64,000 bases of DNA. Source: Limnohabitans_A sp048020265. GTDB taxonomy: Bacteria; Pseudomonadota; Gammaproteobacteria; Burkholderiales; Burkholderiaceae_C. Position 1 is the first letter of the stretch. Each line of letters opens with the position of its first letter. Below, piece by piece: positions 43,677-52,285 of this stretch. Location of the stretch: positions 930,001 through 994,000 of the forward strand of contig NZ_CP171843.1 in the NCBI RefSeq assembly GCF_048020265.1, written 5' to 3'. Under the pieces are notes generated by a model. That model ran no database searches and was not told the origin of the DNA. It saw only the letters and a program-made list of their open reading frames with translations. The position numbers and the translations under genes were made by a program.

Positions 43677-45272
43677 GTGACCAACCTGTTTCACATCGAT
43701 TGGCTGCGCCGTTTTCGTGAAGACCTGCGCGTGGGCGACATGGACAGCCTCACCCAGCACGTCGAGCTGGCGGGCCTGGACGTGCTGCTGGACCCTGACT
43801 TTTTGGCACTCGCCAGCCAGGAGGACGCCCGTTCGGTGGTGGTGCTGATTGCCACTCTGGGCGAGGCCAACAGCGACCAGCCAGAGCCTTACCGCCGCTG
43901 GTTGGCTGCCTACCAATTCTTGCAATACCAGCTAGATCTGGACACGGCCGCCCAGCGGTGCGCACAGGCCAGTGCTTCGCCAGCGGGTTACTATGCCGCG
44001 CTGTTGACCGCAGCCCGCGATCACGCGCCTTTGGCCAGCATCACCGCACACCCCACCCATGTGACGGATTTGCAGTTTGGTGTGGAGTTGTTGGTGAACG
44101 TCGGACACAGCGCTGCCATGCCTTCGCTTTTGACCGCCTGGCAAGTGGTGGACCGTAGCGACATGCCTTGGCTGCGCGCCTGCCGTGCTGTGGCGGCGCG
44201 CAGTGCGCGTGCGCCTGCACGCAAAGAGGCGGCCGATCTGGCTCGCACGCTCCAGTGGCTTTTGCAACGCGCACCCATTACCCAGCCAGCGGTGGCGCAG
44301 GAGATGCGCGTGCAATGTGCTGACCTGGCCCTCAAAGCACGCTTGGGCGATTTGGCATGCCAGGCCGCTCAAGACGCGTTTGCACACGATGCTGGCGTCG
44401 AGCGGCGCTTCACCTTGGCCAAAGCCCATGTGCTGGCAGGCCACTTGCCTATCGCGGTGTCGCACATGCACGAGTTGCTGTTGCATACCCTGAGCGATCA
44501 ATTCACGCCCGAAACGTCGGTCGATACTGCCCAGCCCTATTCATTCGACGTGTTGGCGGCCGAAGAAACCTTGGTGGCCGTTAACCGCCTGCTGCGTGCC
44601 AAAGGCTTGAAACCTTTCTTGATGTCAGGCACTTTGCTCGGCTATGCGCGTCATGGTGGTTTGCTGCCGCACGACAAAGACGTGGACCTGGGGTTGATCG
44701 GCTGGGAGCACCAGTTCACCGTGGCCGAGGCTTTGGTGGAGGCCGGGTATTTCCGCCTGGATTTGGCGCAACTCAGCGGCCACAACCGGTTTTTGATGTC
44801 GGCACACGACATGCGCAACGGCATGGTCGTAGACTTTTTCTTGTTCCATGATAAAGGAGACCACTTACTGCATGGCATTGACTTTGACATGGGTTTCACC
44901 CAGAACTTCCGCTTCAGCAAGTTCGGCTTGCAAGAGGTAAACTTTTTGGACGAGCGGTTTTATGTCCCTGGCGACATCGACATCAACCTAACCGAGAACT
45001 ACGGCGACTGGCGCACGCCCGCCACATCGTACGTGGTGACGGTGGAGTCGCCAGCGCTGTGCGATACCCCTGAGAGCCGGACTTTGTTGGTGTATCTGGA
45101 AATCCTCAAAACCATCACCAAACGCATGAAGCCACAAAGGGTGGTCCGCATTCTTGATCACCTGGACGCTACCCCCAACCCGGTGTTGGGTGCCGATCTG
45201 CGGCAGCGGCTGCGCGATTGGTGCCATCGCCAGCTTGCGCAGCCCACCGCGGCTGCCGAGGTGCTTGCATGA
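43677..45272 (+). CDS. LicD-family phosphotransferase with N-terminal helical domain
   Basis: A 531-aa protein. The C-terminal half (about 290-480) has the LicD/FKRP nucleotidyltransferase-fold signature FLMSGTLLGYARHGGLLPHD followed by DKDVDL, which binds metal and a CDP- or similar donor. LicD proteins transfer phosphocholine or other phospho-polyols to glycans. The N-terminal about 280 residues are helical and unfamiliar. GTG at 43677 is chosen because GAAAGG lies just upstream; a TTG at 43602 would extend it by 25 residues. It starts a four-gene cluster with ATGA overlap to the next gene. The TagD-like cytidylyltransferase at 51.8 kb could supply its donor. Confidence 0.82.
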   Translation: MTNLFHIDWLRRFREDLRVGDMDSLTQHVELAGLDVLLDPDFLALASQEDARSVVVLIATLGEANSDQPEPYRRWLAAYQFLQYQLDLDTAAQRCAQASASPAGYYAALLTAARDHAPLASITAHPTHVTDLQFGVELLVNVGHSAAMPSLLTAWQVVDRSDMPWLRACRAVAARSARAPARKEAADLARTLQWLLQRAPITQPAVAQEMRVQCADLALKARLGDLACQAAQDAFAHDAGVERRFTLAKAHVLAGHLPIAVSHMHELLLHTLSDQFTPETSVDTAQPYSFDVLAAEETLVAVNRLLRAKGLKPFLMSGTLLGYARHGGLLPHDKDVDLGLIGWEHQFTVAEALVEAGYFRLDLAQLSGHNRFLMSAHDMRNGMVVDFFLFHDKGDHLLHGIDFDMGFTQNFRFSKFGLQEVNFLDERFYVPGDIDINLTENYGDWRTPATSYVVTVESPALCDTPESRTLLVYLEILKTITKRMKPQRVVRILDHLDATPNPVLGADLRQRLRDWCHRQLAQPTAAAEVLA

Positions 45273-46396
45273 GCCAGTCGGTGCTTTCCCATTTGTTGCG
45301 CAACGTGGCAGGCCTTCCCGAGGACGTGCGTCTGCAGGTGTTGGACACCGTGCGCGCAGGCCAAGCTGCGCAGGCATTGACATCCCTGGACGCACCCACG
45401 GTAGAGGCAGACCGGACCAGCAAAGCGTGGGGGGCACTGCAGTTGTACCTGTTGCATCTGAACGGCGAATATGAGCAGGCCAACCGTGTGCTCGACAGCA
45501 TGGTGGGCATGGACCTGAGTCAGCAGCTGTGCATGGACAATTGCCCGACCGAGGCCGAGATCATGGCCCGGTGGGACAGTGAGGCCGAGGGCGTCAGCAT
45601 TTTGTGCACCACGTTCAACCATGCCCGCTTCATTGGCATGGCCTTGGCCAGCTTTTTCAGCCAGGTGAGCACCCATCCTTTTGAAGTGATTGTTCGCGAC
45701 GATGCCTCGACAGATGGCACTACCGCGATTGTGAGTCAGTGGCAAGCCCGTTACCCACAATTGCTCAAACTGGAGTTGTTGTCCCAAAACACTTATTGCC
45801 TAGGCACAGCCCCTATGCCTGCGGCTCTTGAAAAAGCCCATTACCCTCTGGTTGCCATGTGTGAGGGTGATGATTTTTGGGTAGACCCGGAAAAGATGCA
45901 GTGTCAAGCCCAACTACTTAGCAGTAATCCGAGTTGGGCCGCAGTCTTTCATAACCATTTCGAGCTGGATGAGGGGGACGGGACTTTGAAGCTTGGACGA
46001 TCATTGCGCACTCGAGGTTTTTTTGATCGGAGTGATTTGCTCAATGTTCACATCGTGTTGTGGGTACATACGGTCATGTTTAGAAAAAGCAAACTCCAGC
46101 TGCCTTTGTACAGTCATCGTGATGGAATTTTGGGCGACCAGGTTTTGACCTCCATGCTCGGTATGGGGGGGGCGGTTTATTACCAGGGGGACTTGGTGGG
46201 CAGTGTGGCCCGGCGCAATTTGCTGAGCACGTACACGCCGTTGGTTTCGATGGATAAGCAAATGTTGCGCATCAAGACCAAGACGTTTCTTGCTAGGCAG
46301 CATTTGGCTATGGGTAATAAAAATTCAGCCGCAAAACTCCAAGCTTGGAGTGATGCGGCGCTGAAAAAAATACAAGCGACAGCGGTGGTCGTCTGA
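45269..46396 (+). CDS. GT2 family glycosyltransferase with N-terminal helical extension
   Basis: A 375-aa protein. Residues about 1-105 are helical (MSQSVLSHLLRNVAGLPED, LQLYLLHLNGEYEQANRVLD). From about 108 on it is GT2: GVSILCTTFNHARFIGMALA, then VIVRDDASTDGTTAIV and CEGDDFWVDPEKMQ. The ATG overlaps the LicD stop (ATGA), so the two are coupled. Base composition falls noticeably in GC from the middle of this gene through 48.3 kb, hinting at recent acquisition. The sugar cannot be predicted. Confidence 0.88.
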   Translation: MSQSVLSHLLRNVAGLPEDVRLQVLDTVRAGQAAQALTSLDAPTVEADRTSKAWGALQLYLLHLNGEYEQANRVLDSMVGMDLSQQLCMDNCPTEAEIMARWDSEAEGVSILCTTFNHARFIGMALASFFSQVSTHPFEVIVRDDASTDGTTAIVSQWQARYPQLLKLELLSQNTYCLGTAPMPAALEKAHYPLVAMCEGDDFWVDPEKMQCQAQLLSSNPSWAAVFHNHFELDEGDGTLKLGRSLRTRGFFDRSDLLNVHIVLWVHTVMFRKSKLQLPLYSHRDGILGDQVLTSMLGMGGAVYYQGDLVGSVARRNLLSTYTPLVSMDKQMLRIKTKTFLARQHLAMGNKNSAAKLQAWSDAALKKIQATAVVV

Positions 46397-46408
46397 GTGA
46401 GGTGTTCA

Positions 46409-47503
46409 ATGCTCAATGCATGTGCAGTCTTGTTTTCTGGTCATAACGAGAGAGCCATTGTCACGTTATGCCGGTTCTTTCACGCTCATAACATTCCTTT
46501 TGTCATTGTGGCCAGCAGCAAAGACGATGCGATTTTTCAGACGCATTGGCGTGCCCAGATTGCCATGGTCCGTGAGGGGGCTTCGCTGACGATGGCCCTG
46601 ATGTCGCAGGTGGCTCATGTGCTGCAGTCACGCATGAAATATCCGGTTTTTTGCCCCACTAGCGAGTTTCTGAACCAGTTTGTTCTGGCGAACCGTCAAG
46701 CCATGATCGACGTTGGATGGCATTGCACGTTGCCTCCGGCAGAGCTTTATTGTTTGCTGTCGAACAAATCCAGCAGCCCTGCGTGTATCGAGCAGCTAAT
46801 TGGTTTGCGTATGCCGGCAGAACAAAAATATGATGCCTGGGCACCCCCTTGTGTGCTCAAACCCAAGAGCAATGTGGTAAAGGGCAAGGTGCTGTATCCC
46901 GTGTTGTGTCGCGACAGCCAAGCATTGGCGATTGCGCGTGAGGGCCTGGACACGACGCAGTGGTTTGCTCAAGAGTGGATTGATGGTCAAAGCATTTACC
47001 TGTGTGCCTATGTAGATCAATCTGGGGGTTATGACAGCTATTGGCAGATCAATCTGTTGCAACAGCCACATGGCAAGTCTATGGTCTTGGCGTGTACAGG
47101 TGAAAACCCCGGAGTGGATGTCGGTCTGTTGATGCGAGGCTTGCACCGTCTGGGTTACCGAGGACCTTTCATGATGGAGATCATCCGAGATACCAATGGT
47201 CAGCTCTACTTCATTGAAGTCAATCCCCGTTTTTGGGGGCCGCTGAATTTGTCGTTGAATGCTTCTCCAGCATTGCTTCACCGATTTGCCGTTGATGCAG
47301 GTTTGGTCCCGCAGATGCACACGATGCCCCAGTCTGCTGAGGGGATCTTTTGGTATGCCTGGGCCTATGGTGCTCAGGTAGATGCCTGCCGTACATATCC
47401 CGCGATGCCCGAGTGGCTGACCGGGTCGACACTGACGCCTTGGTTGCTTCAACACGATGTGTACGCGCAACCCGACACCATCATCTTGTCCAATTCTCAC
47501 TGA
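46409..47503 (+). CDS. ATP-grasp family ligase
   Basis: A 364-aa protein with an ATP-grasp layout: an N-terminal Rossmann-like part (LFSGHNERAIVTLCRFFHAH), the phosphate-binding lobe (APPCVLKPKSNVVKGKVLYP), then FAQEWIDGQSIYLCAYVD, and the metal-binding end GPFMMEIIRDTNGQ with YFIEVNPRFWGPLNL (E-x-N-x-R). Such enzymes form amide, ester or carboxylate-amine bonds using ATP. Here it may attach an amino acid or acyl unit to a sugar or carrier. ATG at 46409 has GAGG just upstream. AT content is higher than in flanking core genes. Confidence 0.82.
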   Translation: MLNACAVLFSGHNERAIVTLCRFFHAHNIPFVIVASSKDDAIFQTHWRAQIAMVREGASLTMALMSQVAHVLQSRMKYPVFCPTSEFLNQFVLANRQAMIDVGWHCTLPPAELYCLLSNKSSSPACIEQLIGLRMPAEQKYDAWAPPCVLKPKSNVVKGKVLYPVLCRDSQALAIAREGLDTTQWFAQEWIDGQSIYLCAYVDQSGGYDSYWQINLLQQPHGKSMVLACTGENPGVDVGLLMRGLHRLGYRGPFMMEIIRDTNGQLYFIEVNPRFWGPLNLSLNASPALLHRFAVDAGLVPQMHTMPQSAEGIFWYAWAYGAQVDACRTYPAMPEWLTGSTLTPWLLQHDVYAQPDTIILSNSH

Positions 47504-47510
47504 AATCACC

Positions 47511-48317
47511 ATGTCAAATACTTCGAATGTGCAGACACCTGTTTCGTTCACTGACTTGCATAACTCTGCCGATGTGGCGTTGGCATCGCTGCTAGCAGCA
47601 CGCAGCAAGCACAGTGCGTATCAAGAGCTACACCCCTGGGTGCGCCATCTACTGGGTGAAGGAGCCTCTCCACGTGGAAAAAGTGAGGAGGCTCGACTTG
47701 CGCACATGCAGGCTCAATTGCCGTTTGCCGGGCGCCGAGTGCTTGATATCGGTGCTAACACCGGGTATTTCAGCTTTGGTGCACTGGAGCATGGCAGTGC
47801 CAATGTGCATGCAGTTGAAGGAAATCGTGAGCACGCTGCCTTCATGACCCAGGCCGCCCAGTTGCTTGACTTGGGTGAGCAGTTGGAGGTGGAACATGGT
47901 TATTTCGACTTTAGCGAACAGTCTTTGTGGAACCATGATCTGGTGTTGTGCCTGAATGTTCTACACCACCTTGGCGATGATTTTGGTGCGCATGGTCAGG
48001 ACATTGTTTCCGCTAAACAGGCCATGGGCTTTGATTTGCGTCGTCTGGCCAGTCATGCCGAGCATTGTTGGTTCCAGTTGGGATTTAACTGGAAGGGTGA
48101 TCGGCATAAGCCGCTGTTTGAACATGGTCTTAAATCAGAGCTGATTGATTTTGTGGCACAAGCATGCGAAAACACCTGGTCGGTAGAGCAAGTGGCCATT
48201 TTTAATCCCCAGTCAGGCCAATATGAGCATTGCACAGACGCTCTACTGCAGCGTGTAGATGAACTTGGTGAGTTTCTCAATCGCCCATTGTTTTTGCTAA
48301 AGCGCAAAATTTTCTAA
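47511..48317 (+). CDS. SAM-dependent methyltransferase
   Basis: A 268-aa class I methyltransferase. Motif I is RVLDIGANTGYFSFGALEHG near residue 83, motif II VHAVEGNREHAAFM, and motif IV-like LVLCLNVLHHLGDD. It fits small-molecule or sugar methyltransferases of polysaccharide or flagellin-glycan clusters (FkbM-like or WbdD-like only in general fold). ATG at 47511 starts 7 bases after the ATP-grasp gene ends. An insertion sequence begins about 90 bases downstream, so the cluster may once have been longer. Confidence 0.85.
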   Translation: MSNTSNVQTPVSFTDLHNSADVALASLLAARSKHSAYQELHPWVRHLLGEGASPRGKSEEARLAHMQAQLPFAGRRVLDIGANTGYFSFGALEHGSANVHAVEGNREHAAFMTQAAQLLDLGEQLEVEHGYFDFSEQSLWNHDLVLCLNVLHHLGDDFGAHGQDIVSAKQAMGFDLRRLASHAEHCWFQLGFNWKGDRHKPLFEHGLKSELIDFVAQACENTWSVEQVAIFNPQSGQYEHCTDALLQRVDELGEFLNRPLFLLKRKIF

Positions 48318-48457
48318 AGGCCTGAATCATGCAAACGGTATAGACCATCCCAGGAGGCTGGAAAAAAGGATTGATTTACGCGCCATCGGGACAGCTGGCA
48401 TTCTGCCATTTCCCCAAATCAGTAGACAAATAATGAGGTCAAAACTGAAGTGGAGTC

Positions 48458-48745
48458 ATGCAAATGCAACGAACGAAATATGCCGCCGAGTTCAAGTCCG
48501 AGGCGGTCAAACAAGTCATCGATAAAGGGCACCCAGTCGTCGATGTGGCCAAGCGGCTTGGAATTCCCGAGGGGGTTCTGTACAGCTGGGTCAACAAGTT
48601 CAAAAAGTCAGACACACCCCAGTCAGGTGACCTCAAGGCCCTGCAAGCCGAGATGGTCAAGATCAAAGCTGAACTCAGGCGAACCATAGAGGAGCGCGAC
48701 ATTCTAAAAAAGGCCGCAGCGTACTTTGCCAAGCAGTCCGGGTGA
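48458..48745 (+). CDS. IS3-family transposase OrfA (outer element)
   Basis: A 95-aa OrfA with a helix-turn-helix (YAAEFKSEAVKQVIDKGHPV, VAKRLGIPEGVLYSWVNKF) and a C-terminal leucine-zipper-like helix (EERDILKKAAAYFAKQSG). Its stop overlaps the GTG of the broken orfB, as in intact IS3 elements that use -1 frameshifting. It is complete but cannot transpose without a full OrfB in cis. Confidence 0.9.
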   Translation: MQMQRTKYAAEFKSEAVKQVIDKGHPVVDVAKRLGIPEGVLYSWVNKFKKSDTPQSGDLKALQAEMVKIKAELRRTIEERDILKKAAAYFAKQSG

Positions 48746-48930
48746 AGTACGCATTCATGCAGGCACACCATCGCCAGTTTCGTCTCACCAGCATGTGTCG
48801 CGTCCTGAAAGTGCACCGCAGCGGCTATTACGCCTGGCTGCGTGAGCCGTTGTCAGCGCGGGCTAAAGCCAATGAAAAGTTGACCACGCAGATTCGGGAG
48901 TTTTATGAGCAAAGCATGGGCATCTATGGC
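48742..48930 (+). pseudogene. 5' remnant of outer IS transposase OrfB
   Basis: About 63 codons of OrfB (FMQAHHRQFRLTSMCRVLKV, HRSGYYAWLREPLS), broken at the left end of the inner IS after the conserved SMGIYG. The matching 3' remnant is at 50253-50435. Confidence 0.9.
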
Positions 48931-48980
48931 TGAATCGCCCCGGGTTTTGAGGAGGCTCCACACTTTGAGAAGATGGAGCC

Positions 48981-49307
48981 ATGAGCAAGAAATCGAACCG
49001 TTTTTCACCCGAAGTGCGCGAACGCGCTGTCCGCATGGTGCTCGAGCACCGTGGCGAGTACCCATCCCTTTGGGCCACCATTGAGTCCATTGCCCCCAAG
49101 ATCGGGTGTGTGCCGCAAACCCTCAACGACTGGGTTCGCCAGCACGAGGTTGACGAAGGCATGCGCGATGGCGTCAGCTCTGATGAGCGCGCCCGCATCA
49201 AAGACCTCGAACGCGAAGTCAAGGAACTGCGCAAAGCCAACGAAATCCTCAAACTGGCGAGCGCTTTTTTTGCCCAGGCGGAGCTCGACCGCCGACTCAA
49301 GTCTTAA
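48981..49307 (+). CDS. IS3-family transposase OrfA (inner element)
   Basis: A 108-aa OrfA: N-terminal HTH (FSPEVRERAVRMVLEHRGEY, IGCVPQTLNDWVRQ) and leucine-zipper helix (KDLEREVKELRKANEILKLA). A run of seven T at 49265-49271, in phase as T-TTT-TTT, is a slippery site that would give the OrfAB fusion transposase. Confidence 0.93.
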   Translation: MSKKSNRFSPEVRERAVRMVLEHRGEYPSLWATIESIAPKIGCVPQTLNDWVRQHEVDEGMRDGVSSDERARIKDLEREVKELRKANEILKLASAFFAQAELDRRLKS

Positions 49308-49360
49308 GGGACTTTGTTGATCAAAACCGTCACGCCTACGGGGTCGAGCCGATTTGCAAC

Positions 49361-50218
49361 GTGCTGCAAATCGCCCCTTCTGGCTACAGGTGCCATGCTG
49401 CCCGCCAACGCAAGCCCGAGCTGCTTTGCGCCCGGACCAAACGCGATGAAGCCCTGATCCCGCAAATCCAAGCCGTCTGGCAGGCCAATATGCAGGTCTA
49501 CGGCGCAGACAAGGTCTGGCACCAGATGAATCGTGAAGGAACCAAGGTGGCGCGCTGCACGGTCGAGCGGCTCATGAAGCGCATGGGATTGCACGGCGTT
49601 CGCCGGGGCAAGGTCGTGCAAACCACCGTCTCGGACAAAGCCGCGCCATGCCCGCTGGACCGGGTCAATCGCCAGTTCAAAGCAGAGCGTCCAAACCAAC
49701 TGTGGGTGTCGGACTTCACCTATGTCAGCACCTGGCAGGGCTGGCAATACGTGGCCTTTGTGATCGACGTGTTTGCACGGCGCATCGTGGGCTGGCGGGT
49801 GAGCAGTTCGATGCGTACTGACTTTGTGTTGGATGCCCTGGAGCAAGCCTTGTTCGACAGACAACCTGAACGCTCAGATGCATTGATACATCACTCGGAC
49901 AGGGGGTCTCAATATGTTTCCATTCTCTACACCGAACGCCTGGCCCAAGCTGGGATAGAGCCATCGGTGGGCAGCCGTGGCGACAGCTACGACAACGCGC
50001 TGGCCGAGACGATCAATGGGCTGTACAAGGCCGAATTGATACACCGCCGTGCACCCTGGAAAACCAAGGAGGCACTGGAACTGGCAACCCTGGAATGGGT
50101 GGCTTGGTTCAACCACCACCGACTGCTGAGCTCGATTGGGTATATTCCACCGGCTGAAGCTGAGGTGAACTACTACCGGCAGCTAGCCGGGAAGCACGAG
50201 ACCGAGGTCTCAACTTAA
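49361..50218 (+). CDS. IS3-family transposase OrfB, DDE integrase core (inner element)
   Basis: At least 285 aa; the -1 frame is open from near the slippery site at 49265, so the natural product is the OrfAB fusion and the GTG at 49361 is only a nominal start. The catalytic triad is intact: Asp in LWVSDFTYV, Asp in HHSDRGSQY, Glu in NALAETINGLYKAE. The HTH_21-like N-terminal part (AVWQANMQVYGADKVWHQMN) is also present. The element appears functional. Confidence 0.93.
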   Translation: MLQIAPSGYRCHAARQRKPELLCARTKRDEALIPQIQAVWQANMQVYGADKVWHQMNREGTKVARCTVERLMKRMGLHGVRRGKVVQTTVSDKAAPCPLDRVNRQFKAERPNQLWVSDFTYVSTWQGWQYVAFVIDVFARRIVGWRVSSSMRTDFVLDALEQALFDRQPERSDALIHHSDRGSQYVSILYTERLAQAGIEPSVGSRGDSYDNALAETINGLYKAELIHRRAPWKTKEALELATLEWVAWFNHHRLLSSIGYIPPAEAEVNYYRQLAGKHETEVST

Positions 50219-50252
50219 ACCAACTGGCCTCCACGAAACCCGGGGCGATTCA

Positions 50253-50435
50253 GAATCGTTCTTCAGCAGTTTGAAGAGTGAACAGATCAAAAAGCGGATT
50301 TACCAAACCAGGGCTGAAGCCAAGTCAGAAATTTTCGATTACATCGAGGGTTTCTACAATCGAGTTCGACGCCACAAGCATCTCGATCAACTCAGCCCTC
50401 ATGAGTTCGAGCGTCAGCGTCAAACTGCGCTATGA
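50253..50435 (+). pseudogene. 3' remnant of outer IS transposase OrfB
   Basis: The last about 60 codons of OrfB (SFFSSLKSEQIKKRIYQTRA ... YIEGFYNRVRRHKHLDQLSP), in frame to a normal stop. Between this and the 5' remnant roughly 150 codons are missing, so the inner IS did not simply insert; a deletion happened too. Confidence 0.88.
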
Positions 50436-50498
50436 AAAGTGTCTATAGGTTTGGGGGAATGCCAATGGGCGTAGTTTTTAAAATGGTGGTGGGTCTGC

Positions 50499-51686
50499 TC
50501 AAGCGGCCAGAGGCAACCGTTTCGCGTGTTCGGAGGCGGTCATGATTGACATGCAGACATGGTCTATATCGGCTGTGCTCAGCCCTGGATGCTGCGGCAG
50601 GCAAATCACTTCGCGAGATGCTTTGTGTGCATTGGGTAGGCTGTTGACTTGCGCAGAGGGTAGGCCCCGGTACATAGGGAATTCGCTGATCAATGGATGA
50701 AAATAGCGCCGAGCCAGAATGCCGGCGGCTTTGAGTTGTAGGTAAAGCGCATCACGTGAAAGAGGAAATTCAGTACCGATACGGATTGGAAAATAAGACC
50801 AGTTGACATCGGCCTCCTCAGGCCACTCAGGCAGAGCGATGCCTTGGATGCCGGACAAGCGCTCGCGGTAAATTGTGTCGATGGAATGCCGCTTGGCCAA
50901 TAATTCGTCGATCTGCCGCAGTTGTAGCAGTCCTAGTGCTGCGTTGAACTCACTCATCTTGCCATTGATGCCGGTGGCGACTACCGTCACTTCGTCAACA
51001 AAGCCGAAATTTTTGAGATGGTCGATGTGCTGCTTGGTTCGCAGATCTTGGCAAATGATGGCGCCGCCTTCAAAGGTGTTGAAGACCTTGGTGGCATGAA
51101 AGCTCAAAATCGACATGTCGCCCGCGTTGAGCACACTTTGGCCTTGATGCTGCACCCCAAATGCATGGGCCGCGTCGTAAATCACTTTGAGGTTGTAGTT
51201 GTCCGCGATGCGTCCAATGGCTTCGGTGTCGCAGGGTCGCCCATAGCAATGCACCGGCATGATGGCGGTGGTTTGCGGTGTGATGGCGGCTTCGATTTTG
51301 GCGGGATCGATGTTGAAAGTCTGTGGATCGATGTCCACAAACACCGGCTTGATGCCGTTCCACAGCAAAGAATGGGCGGTGGCCACAAACGAATAGGGCG
51401 TGGTGATCACTTCGCCAGTGATGCGCAGTGCTTGCAGTGCGGTGACCAGTGCGATGGTGGCGTTGGCGAACAGGCAGACATGGGGCACCCCCAGATAGGT
51501 GGCGAGCGCCGCTTCCAGTTGCCGGTGGAATGGCCCGCCGTTGGTCAGCACTTTGGACGCCCAGATTTGCTCTAGGTAGGGCAAAAACTCCTCCAGTGGC
51601 GGCAAATGGGGCTGGGTGACGGTGATCGGCTGTGTGCTCGCCTGGGGGGGCGACACGCTGGCGATTGTGCTTGACCGGCGGCTCAT
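50499..51686 (-). CDS. DegT/DnrJ/EryC1-family sugar aminotransferase (VioA/FdtB-like)
   Basis: A 395-aa PLP aminotransferase. Lys200 in SFHATKVFNTFEGG forms the Schiff base; Asp171 in YDAAHAFG contacts the pyridine nitrogen. HATKVFNTFEGG is the form seen in VioA/QdtB/FdtB-type enzymes that make 4-amino- or 3-amino-dideoxy sugars from dTDP-keto sugars. ATG at 51686 is used; an upstream in-frame extension of 15 residues is less likely. Its 3' end faces the IS remnant. The product could be the amino sugar donor for flagellin glycans. Matching NDP-keto sugar genes are not in the window. Confidence 0.88.
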   Translation of the reverse strand: MSRRSSTIASVSPPQASTQPITVTQPHLPPLEEFLPYLEQIWASKVLTNGGPFHRQLEAALATYLGVPHVCLFANATIALVTALQALRITGEVITTPYSFVATAHSLLWNGIKPVFVDIDPQTFNIDPAKIEAAITPQTTAIMPVHCYGRPCDTEAIGRIADNYNLKVIYDAAHAFGVQHQGQSVLNAGDMSILSFHATKVFNTFEGGAIICQDLRTKQHIDHLKNFGFVDEVTVVATGINGKMSEFNAALGLLQLRQIDELLAKRHSIDTIYRERLSGIQGIALPEWPEEADVNWSYFPIRIGTEFPLSRDALYLQLKAAGILARRYFHPLISEFPMYRGLPSAQVNSLPNAHKASREVICLPQHPGLSTADIDHVCMSIMTASEHAKRLPLAA

Positions 51687-51764
51687 GGTGACGATCCTGA
51701 AAGGGTTGATGCTGCGTCGGAGTTTCGACACCCTTCAGGTAAGCAAAGTTCGGACCAACAAAAA

Positions 51765-51784
51765 AGCCCGCCGAAAAGCGGGCT
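51765..51784 (-). terminator. Intrinsic terminator after the cytidylyltransferase gene
   Basis: AGCCCGC (51765-51771) pairs with GCGGGCT (51778-51784) across a 6-base loop, followed by a T-run on the minus strand. It separates the cytidylyltransferase from the aminotransferase gene downstream. Confidence 0.9.
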
Positions 51785-51807
51785 GAGTCAGCAAGAGGAA
51801 TGGAGGC

Positions 51808-52233
51808 TTAGGCGTGCATATCTGCTGGGCGTTGGACACGCATGCGCTGTTTGATCTCGGTAGAGGACACACCGGGCGTGCGGGCCAAATAAACCACATT
51901 GCAATGGTCAGCCACGAAATCAAACTTGCCAGCCCAGTCGTCGCCCATCACGAATACATCGGCCCCCAGTCGGGTAACGTCGGCAACTTTTTGGTCCCAG
52001 TCTTCTTCGGCAAAGACTTCGTCCACATACCGGCAAGATTCAAGCACCGCTTTGCGATCCTCGTAACCCATGACCGATTTTTTGCCTTTGAGCACATTGA
52101 ACTCGTCGGTGGACAAGCCCACCAGCAACCGTGTGCCCAATTCACGGGCGCGTTTGAGTAATTGCACATGGCCTGGATGAAACAGGTCAAAAGTGCCATA
52201 GGTCAAAACGGTGCGTTGTGCTTGGGCTGTCAT
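51808..52233 (-). CDS. TagD-like cytidylyltransferase (CDP-polyol synthesis)
   Basis: A 141-aa nucleotidyltransferase with the CTP-binding HPGH (residues 19-22) in GTFDLFHPGHVQLLKRARE and the RTPGVSSTEI motif near residue 118, the two signatures of glycerol-3-phosphate cytidylyltransferases. It would make CDP-glycerol or a related CDP-polyol. The LicD-family gene at 43.7 kb is a plausible user of this donor. It lies between the flagellin 2 terminator and its own terminator, so it is expressed alone or by readthrough. The substrate is inferred from the family only. Confidence 0.9.
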   Translation of the reverse strand: MTAQAQRTVLTYGTFDLFHPGHVQLLKRARELGTRLLVGLSTDEFNVLKGKKSVMGYEDRKAVLESCRYVDEVFAEEDWDQKVADVTRLGADVFVMGDDWAGKFDFVADHCNVVYLARTPGVSSTEIKQRMRVQRPADMHA

Positions 52234-52250
52234 GGTGGGCTCCGATCAAA

Positions 52251-52276
52251 AGCCGATGGCTGGAGGGCCATCGGCT
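52251..52276 (-). terminator. Flagellin 2 intrinsic terminator
   Basis: AGCCGATGGC (52251-52260) pairs perfectly with GCCATCGGCT (52267-52276), 6-base loop, followed by TTTT on the minus strand. It lies 10 bases past the flagellin stop. Confidence 0.88.
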
Positions 52277-52285
52277 GATCTTTCA

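Larger units (their letters stand above)
48931..50252 (+). mobile_element. Complete IS3-family insertion sequence (1322 bases)
   Basis: The ends are inverted repeats sharing the first 17 bases, TGAATCGCCCCGGGTTT, followed by a partly matching stretch (GAGGAGGC / GTGGAGGC). It encodes OrfA and OrfB in -1 phase. There is no target-site duplication (GGC on the left, GAA on the right), and host sequence is missing at the insertion point. Confidence 0.93.
48404..50464 (+). mobile_element. Remnant of an IS3-family element carrying a second IS
   Basis: The left end TGCCATTTCCCCAAATCAGT and the reverse complement of the right end, TGGCATTCCCCCAAACCTAT, are matching terminal inverted repeats beginning TG and ending CA. 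Inside lie a complete orfA, the first about 63 codons of orfB, then the inner IS, then only the last about 60 codons of orfB. The middle of orfB, including most of the DDE region, is missing. No target duplication is visible. Confidence 0.85.
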
